In this document: piece after piece, positions 1 to 6,431 of the stretch
Position numbering within the stretch: position 1 is the stretch's first letter
How the letters are laid out: each line of letters opens with the position of its first letter
IMG/VR virus record: IMGVR_UViG_3300044911_000226
Coordinates: 1-35,911 of that record
Origin: a virus
Strand: one strand, 5' to 3'
DNA: 35,911 nt
Position numbers and translations under genes: made by a program
The notes under the pieces: model-generated
Told to the model about the DNA's origin: nothing
The model's database searches: none
What the model saw: only the letters and a program-made list of their open reading frames with translations

Positions 1-125
1 AGGTCAAGCTCCTGCTCCTCCACCACAATGTAGTGCGGCACGCCCATCTCATGCAGCGCTCTGGTCGTGAGGCCATTGGCATGGCGGCCCTTGGAAACGA
101 TGTAGACCGGAAACTTAGGATTCAT
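1..125 (-). CDS. TAGT-like glycosyltransferase, 5' fragment at window edge
   Basis: This is the N-terminal part of the gene seen complete at 34982-35893, cut by the window edge. The translation starts MNPKFPVYIVSKGR and is identical to the full copy as far as it goes. It is not a second gene: it belongs to the end overlap. The start chosen is the ATG at 123-125. It lies 7 bases after an AAGGTG sequence, whereas the ATG at 129-131 lies too close to it. The gene overlaps the end of the upstream 78-aa gene. Confidence 0.85.
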   Translation of the reverse strand, partial: MNPKFPVYIVSKGRHANGLTTRALHEMGVPHYIVVEEQELD

Positions 126-143
126 CGACATACACCTTGCGCT
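1..143. repeat. End overlap, copy 1 (circle junction)
   Basis: These 143 bases match 35769-35911 in the same orientation. The two differences are G127 versus A35895 and G139 versus A35907. This is what an assembler leaves at the ends of a circular or circularly permuted phage genome. It implies a unit length of about 35,768 bp. Both differences are synonymous third-position changes in the 78-aa gene that spans the junction, so they look like natural variants more than sequencing errors. Confidence 0.9.
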
Positions 144-351
144 CAAGCCCCCAATGCGACTTGAACGGATGCCAAATGCTTTTTGTTTTTATGGTCAGCT
201 TTTGGTTGATAACTTTTTCAAAGTCTTTGTAGTCGGCCTCGGTATCAAACCTGACGATTAGCTCTTTAAATGGCTCTTTTTTTTCCTGAACAAACTCAGG
301 CATGCCGACCCACTCAGGGTACTCGTCAAACAAATCCTTGTCTCCGGTCAC
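115..351 (-). CDS. Hypothetical protein, 78 aa
   Basis: I do not recognise this family. The protein is charged and soluble, with no membrane segment or cysteine cluster. It contains a stretch beginning ELIVRFDTEADYKDF, which suggests a small alpha/beta fold. The start is GTG (349-351), whose GTGA overlaps the TGA of the DUF2800 nuclease gene, so the two are translationally coupled. Its 3' end overlaps the start of the TAGT glycosyltransferase gene across the circle junction. It therefore sits between a nuclease and a possible DNA-modifying enzyme in the early operon. Position suggests a role in DNA metabolism, but nothing in the sequence proves it. Confidence 0.75.
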   Translation of the reverse strand: MTGDKDLFDEYPEWVGMPEFVQEKKEPFKELIVRFDTEADYKDFEKVINQKLTIKTKSIWHPFKSHWGLERKVYVDES

Positions 352-1397
352 TGCTGCTTCTCCTTAACAAGACTAGCAGCAGCATGCTTCTCACCGATCA
401 GGTCTTCGCTGATCTGTATGTCCAGCTTGGCAATGGCCGATGGCGACTTCAGATCGAATGCCTGCGGATAGGACTTCAGAGCCTCGTAGGCCAAGGCGTC
501 ACTCTTCCAAAACTTGGTCTTGCGACCTGGTCGCAGTGTCCAGCCAATGATGTGCACACCCTCGGTGATCTGCCGCTTGGCTGACTCCAGCACTGCATCC
601 GACCACATGGCTGCAAGCTGGGCAAGCTCAATCATGTCAGGCGTAACGGCTGGCACTGCAATCGTGTCGTCCTTGTCGGCCTGCTTGACAAGATCCGCAA
701 ACTCTTTTCTGGCGTTGTCCTGCACCTTCTGCCGCATGCTCGGGCATATGGGCTTGGCCTTGCAGTAGCGGCAGGCACTGGTGGAAGGGTTGGTTGGTGC
801 GTCATCGGTCAGTGCGAGGTTGGCAGCGGCCAGCAGGTCATGGCCGTGCTTGATCAGGTCAGCGCCTGAGACTGTCCACTTGCTGTGGCCGGCGCGGGGC
901 TGGAAGATGTGCATGGTGCATTGGATGGATGCAGGCGCATTCAACATGCGCATGACGCCCAGAGCGTAGGTCAGCATCTGCTTGTTGTCCTCGGCATCAA
1001 CCAGCACCCTCCCAGTTTTTAAATCGACAATATGTAAATGGTCTTTGTCCACCAGCACGGCATCAGCAGTGCCGCCTAAGGACTGGTGCAGCGTCTTGAG
1101 GCCGGCATCCACATTGACCTCGATCATGCGCTTGCGGGGATTCTCGACCAGCGTGTTGATGAAGGTGGCGTATTCGTTGGCCATGTCAAAGTGATCGTCT
1201 GGGTGATCTTTGGGGTTGACCCCCTCGCCCCGCAGAATTTTTTCGGATAGCTCATGGATAGCCGTGCCAATTGCAGCAGCCTCACCCGCCGGCTCGTATG
1301 GCATGAGGCTTTCCAGCCGGTAAGAGCCTGGGCAGCTCATCACCCTGTCCATGCGGGATGCCGAGAGTCGGGCGTGTTTGCGGTCAGTGTGCTGCAT
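348..1397 (-). CDS. DUF2800 protein, Cas4/RecB-like PD-(D/E)XK nuclease
   Basis: This 349-aa protein fits the DUF2800 family of phage replication modules, a branch of the RecB/Cas4 PD-(D/E)XK nucleases. Visible motifs are His48 in GTAIHEL, Asp112 in GGTADAV, and Asp125/Lys127 in HIVDLKTG (motifs II and III), followed by the conserved Gln140. Cys22 together with Cys209, Cys212 and Cys218 gives the one-plus-three cysteine pattern that binds an Fe-S cluster in AddB and Cas4. The expected role is exonucleolytic processing of DNA ends during replication or recombination. Its partner in this type of module is the DUF2815 SSB-like protein, here at 3399-3965. Its ATG overlaps the end of the 52-aa gene upstream. 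Confidence 0.88.
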   Translation of the reverse strand: MQHTDRKHARLSASRMDRVMSCPGSYRLESLMPYEPAGEAAAIGTAIHELSEKILRGEGVNPKDHPDDHFDMANEYATFINTLVENPRKRMIEVNVDAGLKTLHQSLGGTADAVLVDKDHLHIVDLKTGRVLVDAEDNKQMLTYALGVMRMLNAPASIQCTMHIFQPRAGHSKWTVSGADLIKHGHDLLAAANLALTDDAPTNPSTSACRYCKAKPICPSMRQKVQDNARKEFADLVKQADKDDTIAVPAVTPDMIELAQLAAMWSDAVLESAKRQITEGVHIIGWTLRPGRKTKFWKSDALAYEALKSYPQAFDLKSPSAIAKLDIQISEDLIGEKHAAASLVKEKQQ

Positions 1398-1542
1398 GTT
1401 GTTCCTTGGTTAGCTTGGTGATGAGTGCCTTGACCTTCTCGGCCTGCGACTTGGTGAGGTAGTACTCGACCCGCACTAAGCCAGCATCCTTTCGGCGCTG
1501 GCGCAGTGCAGCCACCCTCTGGGTTGGGGTGGTGGCGGTCAT
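1384..1542 (-). CDS. Small basic protein, 52 aa, RHH-like
   Basis: A short gene from ATG 1540-1542 to TGA 1384-1386, overlapping the DUF2800 start by 14 bases and the upstream 68-aa gene by 4 bases. The product has the pattern RVAALRQRRKDAGLVRVEY, then KSQAEKVKALITKL. A basic N-terminus, a short VRVEYYL strand and a helix are typical of small phage proteins resembling ribbon-helix-helix DNA binders. The tight ATGA-type packing on both sides supports translation. Function is unproven; it could be a small regulator or an accessory to the nuclease. Confidence 0.7.
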   Translation of the reverse strand: MTATTPTQRVAALRQRRKDAGLVRVEYYLTKSQAEKVKALITKLTKEQHAAH

Positions 1543-1745
1543 TTGCAGCCCGAGCAATCGCAAGGGATGACAACCCCAGCCTTGACCTCGGCACGCAATT
1601 CTTTCATCGTGTCGTAGCCCCTGACATGGCTTCTGTCATTGGGTGAGCTTTCTTCGTCAAACCGAAAGCCTTTTGGCAGGTGGAGGATGTAAACACCTGG
1701 CTCATCAGTGTCGATGTCTTGGGTGGCGTTGAGTTTGTATTTCAT
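1539..1745 (-). CDS. Hypothetical protein, 68 aa, C-terminal Cys motif
   Basis: I do not recognise this protein. It starts MKYKLNATQDIDTDEPG and ends PCDCSGCK, a CxCxxC tail that could bind a metal. The start at 1743-1745 is chosen because GAGGTG lies 6 to 8 bases upstream. An ATG further upstream in the same frame (1863-1865) would run through the 59-aa gene and has no comparable ribosome site. The gene overlaps the 52-aa gene downstream by four bases and follows the 59-aa gene by ten bases, so it belongs to the operon that starts at the promoter near 1.97 kb. Confidence 0.72.
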   Translation of the reverse strand: MKYKLNATQDIDTDEPGVYILHLPKGFRFDEESSPNDRSHVRGYDTMKELRAEVKAGVVIPCDCSGCK

Positions 1746-1755
1746 CGCAGTCACC

Positions 1756-1935
1756 TCACAGTGGGATGCCAAGCTCAGAGCCATTGATCGGGGTGTTGAG
1801 CCGATCCCATGCAGCCAAGTCCTCCGGCCACTGCATGGCTCTCTCAAGGGCCAAGTACTCTTCAAGCGTTAACTCAATGATTTTTGCTTTGCCGTCTTGG
1901 GCAGTAGCTGTGATGCAAAATTTCGTCTGGTTCAT
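1756..1935 (-). CDS. Hypothetical protein, 59 aa
   Basis: A 59-aa open frame from ATG 1933-1935 to TGA 1756-1758. It is preceded by a strong AGGAGA ribosome site 6 bases upstream and by an extended -10 promoter. The product has a short beta-rich start (KFCITATAQDGKAKIIELT) followed by a helix with ALERAMQWPEDLAAWDRL. I do not recognise a family. As the first gene of a transcript that continues through the nuclease, the TAGT enzyme and the primase, it may be an early regulator, but this is inference from position alone. Confidence 0.72.
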   Translation of the reverse strand: MNQTKFCITATAQDGKAKIIELTLEEYLALERAMQWPEDLAAWDRLNTPINGSELGIPL

Positions 1936-1964
1936 TTCGTTGCTCTCCTGTTGTTGATGTATCT

Positions 1965-1992
1965 ATTATATCATAGTTTCCGGTAACGGCAA
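1965..1992 (-). promoter_or_regulatory. Sigma70-type promoter, extended -10
   Basis: On the minus strand a -10 of TATAAT (1965-1970) is preceded by TGA, giving the extended TGn motif. A -35 of TTGCCG (1987-1992, four of six consensus bases) lies 16 bases upstream. Transcription would start near 1958 and lead straight into the strong ribosome site of the 59-aa gene. It can drive the minus-strand early operon through the circle junction into the TAGT and primase genes. Confidence 0.7.
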
Positions 1993-2025
1993 GTCTTTTT
2001 TCAACTATTTCGTAGGTGTTTACCC

Positions 2026-3249
2026 TTAGATGATCTGATTAACGATGTTCTGCTTCTTCAGCACCTTAGCCAGCACATTGTGGTCGAGTGATGCCCTGAT
2101 CGTCAGCAGGTAGATGACCGGCTTGACCCCTGACTTGTTGATGTTCTCCACCCTGCTGGATGCCTGCTCCAGTGCAGAGGTTGACCAAGTGCATTCGACA
2201 AAGACGATGGTGTCGGCTGCACTCAGGTCAACCCCTTCACTCATGGCAGCGATATTGCCCACGATCACCTTGGTATGGCCGGACTGAAATGCCGCAATGT
2301 TCTCTGTGCGCTTGGCGGCCGGCGTGTCGCCCACCACCACCACCGGCTTGTGGTCTTTGAGTTCCTCGACCAGGCCATGCACGACATCCTTGTGGTGCGC
2401 GAACACCACCACCGGCTCACCGGATTGCAGCAGGTCGCTGATGAATTCGGACGCCGCCTTGATCTTGCGCATCCCTGCCTCACGCATGATCTCGGCCAAG
2501 CCCTCAAAAGCCATCAGAGCGTTTGGATTGGCAACCAAGGCATCGGCATCAAAGGACTGCTCGCGCTTGTCAATCGGCAGGTCAAAGGTCACCAAGCTCA
2601 CCTGTGGCTCTTTGTAGTCCATGAAGATGTCTTCCTTCTTCCGGCGCAGGACAAAGGGCTTCATCAGGGCTTTGAGTTCAGGGATGTTGGATGCACCTGA
2701 GACATCTAATCCCCAAGGTGCAGAAAAAAGTCTGGCGTACCTTGCAGCAAAGTCAAACCAGCCGCCCCTGTAAATGCCCAAGCCATGCAAGATCGGCCAG
2801 AGTTCGATGGGCCGGTTAGGGATGGGCGTGCCGGACAGGGCATAGACCCGATCAATCTTTTTCATCATCAGCATCGCCGCCTTGGTGCGGATGGCCTTAT
2901 TGTTTTTGAGCCTGTGGCACTCGTCAAACACCACAGTTTTAATTCCTGTAAAAGCCGTGACACTGGAAAGAATGTCGTAGTTCACGATGGTCACGCCAGA
3001 GCAAATAATCTCTGCCGCCTGCTTCTTTCCGGTGATGACGCGCACTGGCACTGAGGGGTCGAGCTTGTTGAATGCCGCTTCCCAAACTGTCTTGGCGATA
3101 GCTGGGCAGACCACGATGGCCGGAAGGTGTTGCAGCGCCGCGGCCGCGGCCGGCAGGGTCTTGCCCACGCGGGGCTGGTCGGCAAGGATGCAGCGCCGGT
3201 TGGCCAGCAGAAAGTCTCTGGCCTCTTCTTGATGGGGGAACAGTTTCAT
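2026..3249 (-). CDS. SNF2-like DEAD/DEAH-box helicase
   Basis: This 407-aa superfamily 2 ATPase of the SNF2-like phage type has two RecA-like domains. Visible motifs are the N-terminal FPHQ (Q-motif-like), Walker A DQPRVGKT (24-31), Walker B FDECH (108-112) and SGTP motif III (139-142). A helicase C domain contains QASSRVENINKSG, an equivalent of the arginine-finger motif VI. Such proteins translocate on duplex DNA and occur in DUF2800/DUF2815 replication modules. The ATG at 3247-3249 is chosen because GAGGAAAACG directly precedes it. A start at 3408 would add 53 residues that read through the divergent promoter region. The unusual PRVGKT replaces the common MGLGKT. Confidence 0.9.
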   Translation of the reverse strand: MKLFPHQEEARDFLLANRRCILADQPRVGKTLPAAAAALQHLPAIVVCPAIAKTVWEAAFNKLDPSVPVRVITGKKQAAEIICSGVTIVNYDILSSVTAFTGIKTVVFDECHRLKNNKAIRTKAAMLMMKKIDRVYALSGTPIPNRPIELWPILHGLGIYRGGWFDFAARYARLFSAPWGLDVSGASNIPELKALMKPFVLRRKKEDIFMDYKEPQVSLVTFDLPIDKREQSFDADALVANPNALMAFEGLAEIMREAGMRKIKAASEFISDLLQSGEPVVVFAHHKDVVHGLVEELKDHKPVVVVGDTPAAKRTENIAAFQSGHTKVIVGNIAAMSEGVDLSAADTIVFVECTWSTSALEQASSRVENINKSGVKPVIYLLTIRASLDHNVLAKVLKKQNIVNQII

Positions 3250-3398
3250 CGTTTTCCTCGTTTTCAGCGGTTTATGGAATCTTGATTGTGGCCGATAAAA
3301 AAACAACATGCAAGAAAAATTTGTGCTAAAGTGCAAATGTCTGGCCGCCTTGGTCAGGCTGAAAACCTGAAACCGATCAACCAAAAGGAAACGATCAA
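3250..3398. promoter_or_regulatory. Divergent control region, helicase / SSB
   Basis: These 149 bases separate the minus-strand helicase from the plus-strand DUF2815 gene and must hold promoters for both. An imperfect dyad (TTTGTGCTAAAGTGCAAA, about 3320-3338) could be an operator. On the minus strand TTGCAT, then 17 bases, then CACAAT is a weak promoter candidate. I see no convincing plus-strand promoter. AAGGA stands ahead of the plus-strand ATG and GAGGA ahead of the minus-strand ATG. Confidence 0.5.
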
Positions 3399-3965
3399 AT
3401 GTCAACAAGAGTCACAACCGGCGAGGTGCGCACCTCCTACTTCTCAGGCTTGCAGAGCCGCAAGAATGAAATGAATGGCAAGGATGAGTACAGCACTCAG
3501 ATCCTGATCCCCAAGACCGACAAAGAAACGCTGGCCGCTTTAAAGGCAGCAGCCAAAGAGGCACTGGTCGCCAAGTTCGGTGACAAAGTGCCGAAAAACA
3601 TCCGCAACCCATTGCGTGATGGCGACACTGAAACCAAGACAGACGGCAGTCCATTGGGCAAAGAGTACGCCGGCCATTTCTTTTGCAATGTCAAGAGCAC
3701 CGCTAAGCCTGGTGCTATTGACGCCCACGGCAATGACCTGATTGGCGCTGACGATATTGTCAGTGGCGACTATGTGCGGGTGAGTCTGAATGCCTATGCC
3801 TACAGCCAAGCTGGCAACAATGGCGTGTCCTTTGGCCTGAACAACATCTTGCTGCTCAAGAAGGGCCAGCCTCTGGGTGGCGCTAAACCAAGCGCCGCTG
3901 ATGACTTCGGCATCGGCAAGTCGGCTGCACCAGCCGCCGCTGCCGCCGAGTCTTCAGACTGGTGA
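3399..3965 (+). CDS. DUF2815 ssDNA-binding-like protein
   Basis: This 188-aa protein fits DUF2815, a phage single-strand DNA-binding family related to T7 gp2.5. The N-terminus carries the family pattern GEVRTSYFSGLQSRK, then the beta segment YSTQILIPK. The middle holds KNIRNPLRDGD and YAGHFFCNVKSTAKPG, and a region with DDIVSGDYVRVSLNAY completes the OB-like core. The tail is alanine-rich and ends in SSDW, an acidic-aromatic tip like those SSBs use to recruit partners. It would coat single strands in recombination and replication. Ribosome site AAGGA is about 9 bases upstream. Its 3' end overlaps the convergent 64-aa HTH gene by 12 bases. Confidence 0.88.
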   Translation: MSTRVTTGEVRTSYFSGLQSRKNEMNGKDEYSTQILIPKTDKETLAALKAAAKEALVAKFGDKVPKNIRNPLRDGDTETKTDGSPLGKEYAGHFFCNVKSTAKPGAIDAHGNDLIGADDIVSGDYVRVSLNAYAYSQAGNNGVSFGLNNILLLKKGQPLGGAKPSAADDFGIGKSAAPAAAAAESSDW

Positions 3966-4148
3966 TTTCTGCTCAATCAGCTTGAGCAAAGCCTGCTCAA
4001 GTTGGTTGACTGAATCCCACAGAGGTTTGACCGACCCAGACATCCAGCGGCTCACCTGCGGCTGCTGGATGCCAGCCTCACGGCATACGGCATTCATCCT
4101 GATGCCATGCTCTCTGGCCTTATCTCTGATGTCTTGTACTGATTGCAT
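3954..4148 (-). CDS. Cro/XRE-like HTH regulator, 64 aa
   Basis: A small HTH protein: the segment around NAVCREAGIQQPQVSRWMSG is a helix-turn-helix of the Cro/CI or YdaS type, with IQQPQVSRW as the recognition helix. It is the only obvious repressor-like protein of this class in the genome. It lies opposite the plus-strand block and overlaps the DUF2815 gene at their 3' ends. A candidate promoter lies at 4186-4214. No strong ribosome site precedes the ATG at 4146-4148, so its expression may be low. It could control the divergent plus-strand genes at 4245-5104. Whether it maintains lysogeny is unknown. Confidence 0.8.
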   Translation of the reverse strand: MQSVQDIRDKAREHGIRMNAVCREAGIQQPQVSRWMSGSVKPLWDSVNQLEQALLKLIEQKSPV

Positions 4149-4185
4149 AGGTGTATTTTAGCAACAACAGATCAATTTATTGACT

Positions 4186-4214
4186 ACTATGAGAATTAGT
4201 TTATTTGATGTAAA
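4186..4214 (-). promoter_or_regulatory. Candidate promoter of the HTH gene
   Basis: On the minus strand TTTACA (4209-4214, five of six consensus bases) and CATAGT (4186-4191, four of six) are 17 bases apart. The start point would be about 30 bases before the HTH ATG. The region 4149-4244 is AT-rich and divergent, so it must also drive the plus-strand genes from 4245. A plus-strand TTGACT at 4180-4185 is seen, but no good -10 box at the right spacing. Confidence 0.5.
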
Positions 4215-4244
4215 CTTCGTAACACATTAACTCAAGGGGACAAC

Positions 4245-4349
4245 ATGAACAAATTAAGCAATCGCGCTGATGCAGCGCTGGACTATCTGCTGTGCTTGGT
4301 GATCGGCTGCGGCTTGGCTGCTGCACTGGTGGCATGGTGGTCAGCATGA
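4245..4349 (+). CDS. Small membrane protein, 34 aa
   Basis: A 34-aa frame from ATG 4245 to TGA 4347-4349, with the good ribosome site AAGGGGACAAC just upstream. Residues 14 to 33 (LLCLVIGCGLAAALVAWW) form one predicted membrane helix preceded by a short charged head. The TGA overlaps the ATG of the next gene (ATGA). It opens the small plus-strand cluster opposite the HTH gene. It could be a small inner-membrane effector such as a superinfection or early host-takeover protein, but function is not shown by the sequence. Confidence 0.6.
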   Translation: MNKLSNRADAALDYLLCLVIGCGLAAALVAWWSA

Positions 4350-4546
4350 ACGATCCAGCCCTTGAGCCAGCACTTGAGGCGGCCATTGAGTTCATGGACG
4401 ATCTGCTCAGTCCTGAGGTGTACGGCCATGCGATACCGACAGACGCCCACACTCGGGCGCTGGTGGTGCGGATCATGCTCAAGCGCGAATACAACCGCCG
4501 AATGCAAAACCGGATGCAAGATGCGCGGACTAAAGCCGGTCTATAG
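4346..4546 (+). CDS. Hypothetical protein, 66 aa
   Basis: I do not recognise this protein. The start at ATG 4346 is chosen because it overlaps the stop of the 34-aa gene. The longer frame from 4292 reads through that gene. The N-terminal half is acidic and helical (ALEPALEAAIEFMDDLL) and the C-terminus is basic (REYNRRMQNRMQDARTK), suggesting a compact helical protein that could touch nucleic acid. Its 3' end overlaps the winged-HTH gene by 26 bases, so the cluster is transcribed and translated as a unit. Confidence 0.65.
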   Translation: MNDPALEPALEAAIEFMDDLLSPEVYGHAIPTDAHTRALVVRIMLKREYNRRMQNRMQDARTKAGL

Positions 4547-4901
4547 AGCCGCCATCATCCGGCTCTTGAGCATTGGCCCGTTGAGCGTGGCCGAGATCGC
4601 TGTGCGTCTGCCCTGCTCCATAAGCACTGCCTACGACAATGTTCGCGCACTGCGCAAGTCAAGGGTGGTGCGGGTGCATGGCTATGAAAAGTCCGGCAAC
4701 ATGACCACAGCCTTGCTGACGCTGGGCAGTGAGCCAGATGCACCGAGGCCGGTGTCGTTCACCGCCGCCGAGCGCATGCGCAAAAAGCGCCACAAGATGA
4801 GCGCTGACGATAAGGATTTTCTGAATGCACGCCGCCGTCAGAGGAATCGAAAGATCAAGATCGACCCGCTGACAGCGGCATTTTTTGGGGGGATGAGATG
4901 A
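4521..4901 (+). CDS. Winged-helix DNA-binding protein, 126 aa
   Basis: Residues about 8-65 form a winged helix-turn-helix: AAIIRLLSIGPLSVAEIA, then STAYDNVRALRKSRVVRV and a wing with HGYEKSG. The last 50 residues are strongly basic (AERMRKKRHKM, ARRRQRNRKIK), so it likely binds DNA tightly. The ATG at 4521 is chosen since it gives the intact domain; upstream starts in this frame run antiphase through the 66-aa gene. The next gene overlaps by ATGA. It may regulate the middle or late promoters together with the 64-aa HTH protein. This is inferred from fold only. Confidence 0.7.
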   Translation: MRGLKPVYRAAIIRLLSIGPLSVAEIAVRLPCSISTAYDNVRALRKSRVVRVHGYEKSGNMTTALLTLGSEPDAPRPVSFTAAERMRKKRHKMSADDKDFLNARRRQRNRKIKIDPLTAAFFGGMR

Positions 4902-5104
4902 AGATATCGCCGTATGTCAATGTAGAAGTAAAGATGCCTAAAGATATTCTTGAGGCACTGACACTGCATGAGTTTTATTGCATTGGATCAAAGATTAAAG
5001 AAGTCACACCACAATCTGTGCAACAGTTTTTAACGGATAGATACAATAAAAAAATGGCAGATAAATTTAAGCCAGAATATTTGTTTAATATCCTAAAGAC
5101 CTGA
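4898..5104 (+). CDS. Hypothetical protein, 68 aa
   Basis: An AT-rich small gene starting with an ATGA overlap on the winged-HTH gene. The product (MKISPYVNVEVKMPKDILEA, then KEVTPQSVQQFLTDRYNKK) looks like a small alpha/beta or helical protein. No family is recognised. It is the last plus-strand gene and overlaps the 3' end of the convergent 447-aa virion gene by 20 bases. The base composition is clearly more AT-rich than the neighbouring HTH gene, which may indicate separate acquisition. Confidence 0.65.
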   Translation: MKISPYVNVEVKMPKDILEALTLHEFYCIGSKIKEVTPQSVQQFLTDRYNKKMADKFKPEYLFNILKT

Positions 5105-6428
5105 GCAAAGATTCATCAAGCAAACCGGCATAAGGCTTCATCTCAAGTGTGCGGATATCTTTGCGGCTTGGGGCCGATGGATCAATGATGCCTCGGTTGA
5201 GTCGATGCATTAAAAGCAAATCAAATATGTTTTTGTTTTCTGGAACTGCGCCAATTCCTCTACCAGGCACGCCCAATGGGTATGCAGAATGACCTGACTG
5301 CATGATCATTGGTTGATCTGGGAATATTTGACCAACATTCAAAATGCTTGCGTCAGGTAAATTTAATTGCTTAGGGTCTGCAATAGCCAGTCTGGCTTCG
5401 CCAATACTTAAACCACCTTCATTCCTAAATTCTTTATCAAGCAATGTTTTTTTCATTGACTTGCGCTTACGATCAGGCAAATTTCTAAATTGTTCAATGC
5501 TTGCTGGATCATCAATGCCAACCCAGTCTGGAATAAATCTGTTTTTGATTTGTCGATCAAGACCTTTTTTCGTATCTTTACCCATAACTGTTTGGGCATA
5601 AGACAGCATTGTTTCGCCAGTCATGTTTGCAAAGTCACTGCCAGATGGCGACATAACCCACGGAATATATAACGGGTCTTTACCTGTTGTTTCTTTAAGT
5701 ACATTTGCCATTTTGTAAATATCACTGGCTGGCTTTGCACCTGATGCCCAGACTTGACCTGGGTTTTCGTACATATATGGTTGACCACCTTGCAAGTACA
5801 CAGGTCGATTTAATGACACGCCATCAATGTCAGTCAATAAGCCAGTCCTAGTGCGATCTGACATGCTGGTGATAAATGGATAATCTTGATAATCCGCAAG
5901 GTTGATTTTTGGTATGGTGTAGTCGTAAATCGGAACAACAGTTGTTTGTAAATTTTTAAGTCGTTCTTGCTCTAATTTTCTGGCATCAAATCTCGGATCA
6001 AAAACATTGTTGCCATATAGCATCTGGCTTTTTGTACCCTGCGCCATGCCCTGTAACAACTCAGCCGGCAAGCCGCCGCGCTGCATGATCTGAGGCACAA
6101 CCCTTTCGGCCATGCGTTCACCAGCACGGCCAAGTGCCATTGCTGGGGCTTGGAATACCTTTGCCAATGGAGCAACACCCAAGGCCGTGCCGGTAGCAAA
6201 GGCCGGTCTGGCGGTCTGCATGATGGACTCATACTGAGGATTCAGAACACTAAACCCCATTTCATCAGGGGCAGTACCAAGCAGGCCGGAGAGGGCAGCA
6301 TAGGTGCGCGGGTCGGGCAGGGTATTGACATCACGCTGCGCGGCCAAGGCTCTGGCCCTTGCACCTTGGCGCTGGATGTTGGGGTTGCCAAAGAATGGCA
6401 ACAACTCTTCGTCATCAAGCAGGGCCAT
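5085..6428 (-). CDS. Putative internal/ejected virion protein, 447 aa
   Basis: The last gene of the late operon. The N-terminal 150 residues contain an alanine/glycine-rich hydrophobic helix region (about 75-125: TALGVAPLAKVFQAPAMALG). The rest, about 300 residues, is a polar mixed domain with no catalytic motif I recognise. The part with TGKDPLYIPWVMSPSGSDFA and TGETMLSYAQTVMG resembles domains found in large polyvalent or ejected phage proteins. AGGAGTAACTC precedes the ATG. It sits just 3' of two other large glycine-rich virion proteins, so ejection with the DNA is plausible. The C-terminal half is more AT-rich than the upstream genes. No exact function can be given. Confidence 0.7.
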   Translation of the reverse strand: MALLDDEELLPFFGNPNIQRQGARARALAAQRDVNTLPDPRTYAALSGLLGTAPDEMGFSVLNPQYESIMQTARPAFATGTALGVAPLAKVFQAPAMALGRAGERMAERVVPQIMQRGGLPAELLQGMAQGTKSQMLYGNNVFDPRFDARKLEQERLKNLQTTVVPIYDYTIPKINLADYQDYPFITSMSDRTRTGLLTDIDGVSLNRPVYLQGGQPYMYENPGQVWASGAKPASDIYKMANVLKETTGKDPLYIPWVMSPSGSDFANMTGETMLSYAQTVMGKDTKKGLDRQIKNRFIPDWVGIDDPASIEQFRNLPDRKRKSMKKTLLDKEFRNEGGLSIGEARLAIADPKQLNLPDASILNVGQIFPDQPMIMQSGHSAYPLGVPGRGIGAVPENKNIFDLLLMHRLNRGIIDPSAPSRKDIRTLEMKPYAGLLDESLLRSLGY

Positions 6429-6431
6429 GAG

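Noticed and set aside
1340-1594. 84-aa minus-strand open frame
   Set aside because: It is out of frame with the 52-aa gene and the nuclease start, which have tight overlaps and plausible protein sequence.
2275-2700. 141-aa and overlapping 106-aa plus-strand open frames
   Set aside because: They are antisense to the helicase gene, whose motifs fill the minus strand here.
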